Source: Alphaproteobacteria bacterium (GTDB lineage: Bacteria > Pseudomonadota > Alphaproteobacteria > Sphingomonadales > Sphingomonadaceae). Taken from it: DNA of 12,650 bases. Below, one piece after another: positions 6,439 through 12,650 of this stretch; positions within the stretch are counted from its first letter, which is position 1, and each line of letters begins with the position of its first letter. The notes below the pieces were generated by a model. The model saw nothing but the letters and a program-made list of their open reading frames with translations. It ran no database searches and was not told the DNA's origin. The stretch spans positions 1-12,650 of the forward strand of contig VBAE01000149.1 in assembly GCA_005882415.1 (NCBI GenBank), in the 5' to 3' direction. The position numbers and the translations under genes are program-made.

Positions 6439-7966
6439 TCAGGCGAAGCGGTTGGTGTCGTGGGGGACGGTCAGGCGGCGGGTCGTGGCGTGGGCGGAGC
6501 GTTGGCGGACGGTGTCGAGGAGTTGCCATTCGCCCGTTGCGCAGTCGGGCGTCAGGGTGAGCGTGAGGTAGCCGCGGTGCTCGATGTCGGCGTAGCGGAG
6601 CGCCGGGTTGCGCAGCTGCATCGCCCGGGCTGTTTCGGCGGGGGCGGCCCTGGGGGTGTAGGCTTCGAGGCCCGGGGATGGAGAGGACGAGGAAGTTCGC
6701 GTTCGCATCCAGCGCGGCGCGGAGCAGGCGCTCGCGGGCGGCGGGATAGCCGTCCCAGGCGTCGAGGTTGAACGGGATGCCGAGGTTCGCCGCTGCAGTG
6801 CCGACCTGGGCGAGGCCGCGGATGTCCGCCGGGGCGTTCGGGCCGATCCAGTCCGTCGCCTGTTGCGGCAGGAGCAGCGAGCCCATCACGACTTGCTGGG
6901 CGAGGATCTGCCATCTGGTGCCGGCGCGGGCGGAGGCCTTGAGCTCGCGGGCGAGCCAGGCCTCCTGCTCGGCGCCCATCAAAGTGCGGGCCGGATCGTG
7001 CCAGGGGCCGTCGCGGAACTCGCTTAGCGCCGCCGAGACATCCTTCCTTCCCTTCAGCACGGCGCCGAAATCGAGCTGCCTAGTCCGCGCGGTGAGGCGG
7101 GTCTCGGGCCGATAGAGGGTGGCAAGGCTGCCGATCTGGTAGCTGGCCCAATCCTTGTCGGAGACCGGGAGCCATTCCCGCCAGGCGCGTTCCGCCGCGG
7201 CCTTGCGGACGCTCCAGTCGCCTTCGGTGGCGGGGTCGTGGTTTTCGGCGCCGCCCTGCCAGCTGTCGTTCGCGCTCTCATGGTCGTCCCACATCATCAC
7301 CATCGGGAAGTGGGTGTGGAGGCGCTGCAGGTCGGGGTCCGAGCGGTAGGCGGCGTGGCGGGCTCGGTAGGAGTCGAGCGCCATCGCTTCTCCCTCCATC
7401 GGAAGCTGGCGGACCGTCTCCCCGGCGGCCGGATATTTGCCGCGGGCATATTCGTAATAATAGTCGCCGAGGTGGACGAGGAGGTCGAGATCCTTGCGCT
7501 CCGAGGCGTGGGCGTAGGCGTTGAACCAGCCATAAGCGAGGTTGGCGCAGGAGAAGATGCCCAGCGTGAAGCGGGGCACCTCGCCTTCGGGCAGGGTGCG
7601 GGTGCGGCCGCTGGCCGACGCGCGGCCGGCGCGGTCGAGGAAGCGGTAATGGTACCAGCGGCCGGGCGCGAGGCCGGTGGCGACGGGCTTCACGCAATGG
7701 TCGTGCTCGGGCGAGGCGGTGACCTGGCCGCCGGCGAGCGGGCGGCGGAAGGATGGCTCGGCGGCGACTTCCCAGCGGAGGTGCGCTTCGGCGCGGTCGC
7801 GGGGGACGTAGCGGGTCCAGAGCATGATCGAGCGCGCGCGGGGCTCGCCGCTTGCGACGCCGTGGGTGAAGCCTGAGTTCGCGAGCGCTCCGGCCGGGAC
7901 CGCCAAAGCGCCGAGCGACAAAGCGCCGGTCCGAAGCAGTGAACGCCGGTCGATCTCGATGCTCAT
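6439..7966 (-). pseudogene. phoD: PhoD-type alkaline phosphatase/phosphodiesterase, disrupted by an internal deletion and frameshift
   Basis: The product would be a Tat-exported metal phosphatase of the PhoD family. The N-terminus has DRRSLLRTGALSLGALAVP with the twin Arg at 7-8 and cleavage near residue 29. A beta-sandwich segment (about 31-125) precedes the catalytic domain. Metal-site motifs seen are FSCAN (Cys140), HLGDYYYEY (165-173) and WDDHES (226-231). The frame is good up to NANFLVLS (Ser429, codon at 6680-6682). Normally GDSHNAW and about 20 more residues follow before TSPG; here SPGLEAYTP comes at once, one base out of frame. The true C-terminus (SPGLEAYTP to RFA, stop 6439-6441) is therefore read only in the shifted frame. 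The first frame runs on to a spurious stop at 6359. About 80 bp seem lost. ATG 7964-7966 follows a GGGAGGG site. As written it should be inactive. Confidence 0.85.
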
Positions 7967-8023
7967 GCGCGCCCTCCCCTCGCACGATGATGACGCGGGC
8001 GCGGGTGGAGGGGAAGCGGGAAA

Positions 8024-8186
8024 TCCTCCCCATCGTCAGATGGGGAGGGGGACCAGGCGGAGCCTGGTGGAGGGGTAGAAGGCTGGGATTCGGGAGGTTC
8101 TCGCGCGAACCTGTGAGTCCGCGACACTTACCCCTCCACCACACTTCGTGTGGTCCCCCTCCCCCCGCTTCGCGCGGGGAGGACTA
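8024..8186. repeat. Paired inverted intergenic repeat element, copy 2
   Basis: Left arm 8024-8078 and right arm 8129-8186 are the same unit as in copy 1, again inverted, with unrelated filler between. The left arm's hairpins are CCCCATC-GTCA-GATGGGG and CCAGGC-GGA-GCCTGG. The right arm, read on the minus strand, has CCACAC-GAA-GTGTGG. It fills nearly the whole gap between the E2 gene and phoD. The outer end of the right arm (CTAGTCCTCCCC on the minus strand) contains the TAG that stops the E2 gene. Confidence 0.85.
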
Positions 8187-9539
8187 GGCCAACAGCTTCA
8201 GCGGGTTCTCCACCAGCTTTTTCAGGTCCTGGAGGAAGTTGGCGGCGTCCCAGCCGTCTACTACCCGGTGGTCGCAGCTTAGGGACAGGTTCATGCGTTT
8301 GCGCACCACCACTTGGCCGCCAACCACGACCGGCTTTTCCTCGACCTTGTTGACGGCGATGATCGCGACTTCGGGGCGGTTGATCACCGGCGTCGACGTG
8401 ATGCCGCCCATTGGGCCGAGGCTCGAGATGGTGATGGTGGAGCCGGAGAGTTCGTCCCGCGCCGCCTTGCCGGTGCGGGCGGCTTCGGAGAGGCGGAGGA
8501 TTTCGGACGCGATGTCCCAGATGCTGCGGCTTTCGGCGTTGCGGATCACCGGGACCATCAGGCCGTTCGGCGTTTGCGTCGCCATGCCCATGTGGACGGC
8601 GCCGGAGCGGGTGATGGTCTGGGCGTCGTCGTCATAGGTGGCGTTGATCTGGGGGTAGTCCGCGAGGGTGCGGGCCATGGCCGTAATCAGGAAGGGGAGC
8701 ATGGTGAGCTTGGGGTTGCTGCCACGATCCGCGTTCATCATCGCGCGGGTCTGCTCGAGCGCGGTGACGTCATATTCCTCGACCAAAGTGAAATGCGGGA
8801 TCCGGCGCTTCGCCTCCTGCATATTCTCGGCGATGCGGCGGCGGAGGCCGACGACCTTCACGACCTCGTCCCGGCGCGGGGCGCCGGGCCGGGAGGGAGC
8901 GGCGCCGTTGTAGAGGAGGTAGGCGTCGAGGTCGGCGTGGCGAATTCGGTCGGCGGAGGTTTTGACCTGCGACAGATCGATCCCGAGATCGCGGGCGCGG
9001 GCGCGGACTGCGGGGGAGGCGAGTACGCGCGGCGGATCGGGCTGCGGGTTGAAGCCTTCGGCCTCGCCGGGCTTGGGCGCACCGCCGGCTTCGCGGCGAT
9101 CGCCTTGCCGCCGGTCGGGCTCGTCGCGGGGCTCGGCGCGGCGGTCCTCTCCGCTTCGGCGACCCGCCTCACGCCGGTCTTCTTCTGCCATGCTGGGCAC
9201 GGCTTCGGCGAGCTCCGGACGCTCTTCGACAAGGCCGTCGGTGAAGGCGACGGCGTCGTGGCGCTCGGCGTGGGGGGCCGTCTCGTCGGCGCCCGCGGCT
9301 TCCGTCTCGATTACCACCAGCACCGAGCCGATCGGGATCTGGTCCCCGACCTCGCCGGCGACTTCGACGATGATGCCGGCGACCGGGCTCTCCATCTCGA
9401 CCGTCGCCTTGTCGGTCATCATGTCGGCGAGCTGCTGGTCCTCGGTGACCTTGTCGCCGATCTTGACGTGCCAGGCGACGATCTCGGCCTCGGCAATGCC
9501 TTCGCCGATGTCGGGGAGCTTGAATTCGAAGCGCGCCAC
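8184..9539 (-). CDS. bkdB: Dihydrolipoyl acyltransferase, E2 of the branched-chain 2-oxoacid dehydrogenase complex
   Basis: A 451-residue E2 that accepts the acyl group from E1 on its lipoyl arm and passes it to CoA; it forms the core of the cytoplasmic complex. The single lipoyl domain (about 3-80) has DKATVEMES with the lipoylated Lys44. The peripheral-subunit binding domain is about 172-208. The catalytic domain runs to the end, with SCDHRVVDGWDAANF holding His424 and Asp428. The linker (83-170) is odd: residues 121-150 contain 11 Arg and 10 Asp/Glu instead of the usual Ala/Pro hinge. The start is GTG (9539-9537), fixed by GGAGGA in the final codons of the preceding E1beta gene; only one base separates the two genes. 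The stop TAG (8184-8186) lies at the edge of a repeat element. No E3 (lpd) gene follows. Assignment as branched-chain E2 rests on the operon partners. Confidence 0.93.
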   Translation of the reverse strand: MARFEFKLPDIGEGIAEAEIVAWHVKIGDKVTEDQQLADMMTDKATVEMESPVAGIIVEVAGEVGDQIPIGSVLVVIETEAAGADETAPHAERHDAVAFTDGLVEERPELAEAVPSMAEEDRREAGRRSGEDRRAEPRDEPDRRQGDRREAGGAPKPGEAEGFNPQPDPPRVLASPAVRARARDLGIDLSQVKTSADRIRHADLDAYLLYNGAAPSRPGAPRRDEVVKVVGLRRRIAENMQEAKRRIPHFTLVEEYDVTALEQTRAMMNADRGSNPKLTMLPFLITAMARTLADYPQINATYDDDAQTITRSGAVHMGMATQTPNGLMVPVIRNAESRSIWDIASEILRLSEAARTGKAARDELSGSTITISSLGPMGGITSTPVINRPEVAIIAVNKVEEKPVVVGGQVVVRKRMNLSLSCDHRVVDGWDAANFLQDLKKLVENPLKLLA

Positions 9540-9548
9540 GTCAGTCCT
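9537..9548 (-). promoter_or_regulatory. Ribosome site and stop-start coupling between E1beta and E2
   Basis: On the minus strand the last E1beta codons and stop read GGAGGACTGA, then one base, then GTG. The Shine-Dalgarno GGAGG sits inside E1beta, with 6 bases between it and GTG. This supports the GTG start and suggests translational coupling, which would keep E1beta and E2 amounts in step. Confidence 0.75.
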
Positions 9549-10554
9549 CCAATGTCTTCTTGAGCGCGAGGCCCAGGCGGACGGGGCCGGGGAAATAGGC
9601 CCATTCCATCGAATGCGGGTAAGGCGTGTCCCAGCCGGTCACCCGGGCGACTGGCGCCTCGAGATGATAGAAGCAGCGCTCCTGCACGAGCGCGGCGAGC
9701 TCGGCGCCGAAGCCGGCGGTGCGGGTCGCCTCGTGAAGGACGACGCAGCGGCCGGTCTTCTTCACCGATGTCTCGATCGCCTCGATGTCGACCGGGACGA
9801 TGGAGCGAAGGTCGATCACTTCCGCGTCGACGCCGTTCGCCTCGGCGGTGGCGATGGCGACGTGGACCATGGTGCCGTAAGCGAGGATGGTGACCTCCTC
9901 GCCGGCGCGGGCGATTGCGGCCTTGCCCAAGGGAACGGTGTAATGGCCGTCGGGGACTTCCGCCGCCGGGTGCTTGGCCCAGGGGGTGACGGGGCGTTCG
10001 TAATAGCCGTCGAAGGGGCCGTTATAGATGCGCTTGGGCTCGAAGAAGAGCACTGGGTCCGGATCCTCGGCGGCGGCGATCAGGAGGCCCTTGGCGTCAT
10101 AGGGGTTGGACGGGATCACCGTCTTGATGCCGGCGACATGGGCGAACAGCGCCTCGGGCGACTGGCTGTGGGTCTGGCCGCCGAAGATGCCGCCGCCATA
10201 GGGTGAGCGGATCACCATCGGCAGGCTCCATTCGCCGGCAGAGCGGTAGCGCATCCGGGCGGCTTCGGAGACGATCTGGTCGAAGCCGGGGTAGATGTAG
10301 TCGGCGAACTGGATTTCGGCGATGGGTTTGAGGCCGTAGGCCGCCATGCCGATGGCGACGCCCATGATTCCGCCTTCGGAAATGGGGGCGTCGAAGGCGC
10401 GGCTCTTGCCGAACTGCTTCTGCAGACCCTCGGTGACGCGGAAGACGCCGCCGAAATAGCCGACATCCTCGCCCAGCACGACGGTGGCCGGATCGCGCTC
10501 CATCAGCACCTTGTGGGCGGAATTGAGCGCCTGGATCATGTTCATGACGCTCAT
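9541..10554 (-). CDS. bkdA2: Branched-chain 2-oxoacid dehydrogenase E1 beta subunit
   Basis: A 337-residue transketolase-like subunit that pairs with E1alpha to form the alpha2beta2 thiamine-diphosphate enzyme, which decarboxylates the 2-oxoacids from Leu, Ile and Val. It has the usual length and motifs: VVLGEDVG (25-32), APISEGGIMG (56-65) with the cofactor-activating Glu60, the GGQTHSQSPEA loop (125-135) with the conserved His129, SNPYDAKGL (149-157), and DLRSIVPVD (248-256). The start MSVMNMIQ at 10554 is chosen over longer in-frame extensions because its ATG overlaps the E1alpha stop as ATGA (10554-10551) and because Pseudomonas-type E1beta proteins begin here. The gene is intact, so the defect in this operon is confined to E1alpha. 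Confidence 0.93.
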   Translation of the reverse strand: MSVMNMIQALNSAHKVLMERDPATVVLGEDVGYFGGVFRVTEGLQKQFGKSRAFDAPISEGGIMGVAIGMAAYGLKPIAEIQFADYIYPGFDQIVSEAARMRYRSAGEWSLPMVIRSPYGGGIFGGQTHSQSPEALFAHVAGIKTVIPSNPYDAKGLLIAAAEDPDPVLFFEPKRIYNGPFDGYYERPVTPWAKHPAAEVPDGHYTVPLGKAAIARAGEEVTILAYGTMVHVAIATAEANGVDAEVIDLRSIVPVDIEAIETSVKKTGRCVVLHEATRTAGFGAELAALVQERCFYHLEAPVARVTGWDTPYPHSMEWAYFPGPVRLGLALKKTLED

Positions 10555-11742
10555 CCGCGCTTCGCCTCCGCTTCGGCCAGCGCCTGGGCCTGCTGCTCGC
10601 GCAAGTGCCAGGGGAGCTCGTCGAACACCTCCTCGAACATCGATCCGATGTCCTGGAAGGGATCGGACTGGAGTGTGCCGAGCTTCTCGGCCTCGCGCTG
10701 GGCGGCGCGGACCTGCTCGCTGAGCTCGGCATGCTGGGCCTGGTGGCGGTCCTCGTCCCATTCGCCGAGGCCGACGAGATGCTGCTTCAGCCGCTCGACC
10801 GGGTCGCCCAGCGGCCAGCTCGCGGCTTCGTTCTGCGGGCGGTAGACGGAGGGGTCGTCGGAGGTCGAATGGCCTTCGACGCGGTAGGTGAACAGCTCGA
10901 TCAGGGTGGGCCCGAGGTTCGAGCGGGCGCGGTCGGCGGCCCATTGCGTCGCGGCGTAGACGGCGAGGGCGTCGTTGCCGTCGACCCTAAGGCCGGCGAT
11001 TCCGTAGCCCACGGCGCGGGCGGCGAAGGTGGTGAGCTCAGCCCCGGCCATTCCGGGAGTGGAAGTCCCCCTCGGCGGTCGATCCGTCGCCGATATAAGC
11101 GGAGGCGATGCGGCTGTCGCCGCGGATCGCCGAGCCCATCGCCCAGCCCACCGCCTGCGGATATTGGGTGGCGAGGTTGCCGGAGATCGAGAAGAAGCCG
11201 TAATCCTTCGACGCGTACATGATCGGGAGCTGGCGACCCTTCAGCGGATCGCCTTTGTTCGAATAGACCTGGCACATCATCTGGACGAGCGGATAGTCGC
11301 GGGCGATGAGGATGCCCTGCTGGCGGTAGGTCGGGAAGGTCATGTCGTCGCGGTCGAGCGCGTGGGTGGCGGCAACCGCGACCGCCTCCTCGCCGGTAGA
11401 CTTCATGTAGAAGCTGGTCTTGCCCTGCCGCTGGGCGCGGTACATGCGGTCGTCGTAGACCCGGACCATCATCATGTCGCGGAGCATCCGGCGCAGCGTA
11501 TCCGGGTCGAGCTTCGGGTCCCAGGGGCCGACCGCTTTGCCCTCCTCGTCCAGCACGCGGACCAACGTATAGGCAAGCTCGTGGGTCTCGCGCGCGGGCG
11601 CTGCGACGTCCGGGCGGCGGACGCTTCCGGCGGGCGGGATCTCGATATGGCTGAAATCGACCGCGTCGCCGGGCCGCGCATCGGGCTCCGGCACATGCAG
11701 TGAGAGCGCCGGCCGGTTGGGGCGCTCGATGCTCGTCGTCAT
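10551..11742 (-). pseudogene. bkdA1: Branched-chain 2-oxoacid dehydrogenase E1 alpha subunit, disrupted by an internal deletion and frameshift
   Basis: Two adjoining frames together resemble Pseudomonas BkdA1. The first (11742 down to a stop at 11040-11038, 234 residues) has LSLHVPEPDARPG, FPTYRQQGI (136-144), KGRQLPIMY (168-176), FSISGNLATQ (184-193) and the first half of the TPP motif, GDGSTAEGDFH (218-228). The second, open from 11051 to TGA 10553-10551, resumes with AGAELTTFAARAVGYG and has LRVDGNDALAVYAA, GHSTSDDPSVYR and MFEEVFDELP. Between them the family has about 29 residues, including NVVNNQWAIS, which completes the TPP/Mg site; here only 7 bp separate His228 from the resumed frame, so about 80 bp are missing and the frame shifts. 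ATG 11740-11742 has AGGAGAG upstream and heads the operon. The product as written cannot bind TPP normally. Confidence 0.88.
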
Positions 11743-11910
11743 CCTCTCTCCTCACGCTTCGGCCGGCCCGCCCCGACAGCCGCAACGCTCTTATCTTCCT
11801 TATAGATGCGAGGGGCGTTTCGGGTCCCCAGCGCAGCGATGCGCCGCCTCTAGTGCATTTCTCCGGGCGATGCCATGCTGCTAGGTGAGGGTGTGATCAG
11901 GAGGGGTTCG
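11743..11910. promoter_or_regulatory. Divergent intergenic region between the bkd operon and the histidine phosphatase
   Basis: This 168-bp gap must hold the promoters for the leftward E1alpha-E1beta-E2 operon and probably for the rightward phosphatase gene. A TATAAG hexamer reads leftwards at 11804-11799, and TATAGA reads rightwards at 11801-11806, but neither has a recognisable -35 at the usual distance. No clear operator dyad is visible. Ribosome sites are present at both ends: AGGAGAG for E1alpha and AGGAGG at 11899-11904 for the phosphatase. Confidence 0.3.
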
Positions 11911-12378
11911 ATGCTGCGTTTGGGACTTGGAATATTGCTTGCCGCGATCGCCGTGCCGGCCGCGGCCGCACCGTCGACCGTCTATGTGATGCGCCACCTG
12001 CAGAAGGCGGAAGGCTCAGACCCAGGGCTGACTGAAGAAGGCAAGGCCAATGCGCAGAAGCTTGCGGCGATGCTTGCCGGGAAGCGGCCGCGGGCGATTT
12101 ACGTCAGCTCCACCCGCCGGGCCCAGGAAACCGCCGCCCCCCTCGCCGCACGGCTTCACCTGACGCCCAAGCTCTACGACCCGCGTGATACGCCCGCCCT
12201 GGTCGCGAAGGTCAAAGCCGAGAAGGGAACGGTCCTCGTCGTCGGCCACAGCAACACGGTTCCGGAGATGGTCGAGAAGCTCGGCGCCCCCCGCCCCGCC
12301 GATCTGGGCGAGGGCGATTTCGGCGATGTCTTCAAGGTCTCGCACGGCAAGGTCAAAAAGCTCCGGGTGGGAAAGTAG
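11911..12378 (+). CDS. Exported SixA-like histidine phosphatase family protein
   Basis: A 155-residue branch-1 histidine phosphatase (phosphoglycerate-mutase fold) with a Sec signal peptide (residues 1-20, cleaved after AAAA), so it acts in the periplasm or is secreted. The catalytic RH is Arg28-His29 in YVMRHLQKAEG, followed by DPGLTEEGKANAQ. The phosphate-binding Arg is in VSSTRRAQETA (Arg69/70), and the second active-site His is His113 in VVGHSNTVPEM. It is short, without the inserted cap of larger phosphatases, as in SixA-type proteins. I chose ATG 11911 over 11875 because it starts the signal peptide and has AGGAGG 6 bp upstream; the longer form would put 12 polar residues before it. The substrate is unknown. 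It is divergent from the bkd operon and not obviously linked to it. Confidence 0.85.
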   Translation: MLRLGLGILLAAIAVPAAAAPSTVYVMRHLQKAEGSDPGLTEEGKANAQKLAAMLAGKRPRAIYVSSTRRAQETAAPLAARLHLTPKLYDPRDTPALVAKVKAEKGTVLVVGHSNTVPEMVEKLGAPRPADLGEGDFGDVFKVSHGKVKKLRVGK

Positions 12379-12388
12379 GATAAGGAAA

Positions 12389-12484
12389 CGTCATCCCGGG
12401 CTCGACCCGGGATCCATGAACACAGGTCTGCGAGAACTCGCCTCGAACCGTGTTCATGGATGCCGGATCAAGTCCGGCATGACG
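12389..12484. repeat. 96-bp palindromic intergenic repeat, copy 1
   Basis: The unit opens CGTCATCCCGGG and closes with CCGGCATGACG, with an internal dyad CCATGAACAC...GTGTTCATGG. Each outer end also holds its own hairpin (TCCCGGG-CTCGA-CCCGGGA, and GCCGGA-TCAAG-TCCGGC). It starts 10 bp after the phosphatase stop. It may end transcription of that gene; palindromes of this CGTCATCCCGG type are, from memory, widespread in alphaproteobacterial intergenic DNA. Confidence 0.8.
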
Positions 12485-12512
12485 AGATGGTAGGGCCGCA
12501 TCGCCTCTCCAT

Positions 12513-12608
12513 CGTCACTCCGGGCTTGACCCGGAGTCCATGAACACAGGTCGGCGAGAACTGGTCACGAACCGTGTTCATGGATGCCGGATCAAGTCCG
12601 GCATGACG
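12513..12608. repeat. 96-bp palindromic intergenic repeat, copy 2
   Basis: This is a second copy in the same orientation, also 96 bp, 28 bp after the first. The right half (from GTGTTCATGGATGCCGG on) is identical to copy 1. The left half differs at a few sites, including TCCGGGC-TTGA-CCCGGA where copy 1 has TCCCGGG...CCCGGGA, again keeping the stem paired. The middle (about 12552-12570) is the least similar part. Confidence 0.8.
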
Positions 12609-12617
12609 CTGGAGCGC

Positions 12618-12650
12618 TCACAGGTCGATGCAGGAGGCGATCGATTCGAG
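12618..12650 (-). CDS. Possible C-terminal end of a minus-strand gene (partial)
   Basis: Read from the window end leftwards, the frame gives LESIASCIDL followed by TGA (12620-12618), directly after the second palindromic repeat. The position (a convergent gene ending just past a repeat) and the absence of other stops fit a gene end, but ten residues are too few to identify a family or to exclude chance. Confidence 0.3.
   Translation of the reverse strand, partial: LESIASCIDL

Noticed and set aside
6359..6680. The 106-residue Pro/Arg-rich tail of the first phoD frame as a real novel domain
   Set aside because: The homologous PhoD C-terminus is encoded in the same DNA one frame over, and the tail overlaps the 31-residue ORF; it is out-of-frame read-through.
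8313..10206. Plus-strand frames of about 415 codons opposite the E2 and E1beta genes
   Set aside because: The minus-strand genes have clear lipoyl, catalytic and TPP motifs; the plus-strand products are low-complexity Gly/Asp/Arg or Ser/Arg/Pro-rich.
10551..11051. The downstream E1alpha fragment as a separate 166-residue gene
   Set aside because: It continues the E1alpha homology exactly, begins in mid-domain, and its ATG at 11051 has no good ribosome site, so it is the second half of a broken gene.
12389..12608. Repeats as a CRISPR array
   Set aside because: Only two 96-bp units, each a full palindrome, with a 28-bp gap and no cas genes; this fits an intergenic palindromic repeat family.

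Overview
The window is GC-rich (codon third positions almost all G or C). Its gene content points to an alphaproteobacterium, most likely of the Sphingomonadales: a class A penicillin-binding protein with proline/acid-rich tails, RcnB-like exported proteins, a homodimeric AceE-like 'transketolase', a Pseudomonas-type branched-chain 2-oxoacid dehydrogenase operon, and palindromic GGGGGACC...GGTGGAGGGG intergenic repeats. The taxonomic placement rests on remembered family resemblance; no search was run.

Layout. 1-145 (+): tail of an FAD-dependent DAO-family oxidoreductase. 194-2314 (+): bifunctional peptidoglycan synthase. 2428-3216 (+): secreted Gly/Tyr/Asp-rich protein with calcium-loop-like motifs and an RcnB-like C-terminus, closed by a strong hairpin terminator at 3248-3288. 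From there to 11742 every gene is on the minus strand. Read in the order of transcription these are: the branched-chain dehydrogenase operon E1alpha (10551-11742), E1beta (9541-10554), E2 (8184-9539); a repeat element; a PhoD-type Tat-exported phosphatase (6439-7966) followed by a previously unlisted 31-residue membrane ORF (6327-6422); a second repeat element; the AceE-like TPP enzyme (3548-5863); and a 66-residue small protein (3291-3491). 11911-12378 (+) is an exported SixA-like histidine phosphatase. It is followed by two 96-bp palindromic repeats and perhaps the last codons of a minus-strand gene running off the end.

The main surprise is that two otherwise intact genes are broken in the same way. 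Both the E1alpha gene (junction near 11052-11058) and phoD (junction near 6679) lack an internal piece of roughly 80 bp, which also shifts the reading frame. In E1alpha the missing piece includes the second half of the thiamine-diphosphate motif. In phoD it includes the conserved GDSH-type motif. As written, the branched-chain complex would have no working E1alpha, although E1beta and E2 are intact and translationally coupled to it. Either the strain is losing these genes or the assembly has two local collapses.

Other points: the intergenic repeats vary by compensatory changes in their hairpin stems, which suggests that structure is conserved. Two stress-type genes have EcfG-like GGAAC-N16/17 promoter candidates. 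I saw no RNA genes, CRISPR arrays, transposases or phage genes.
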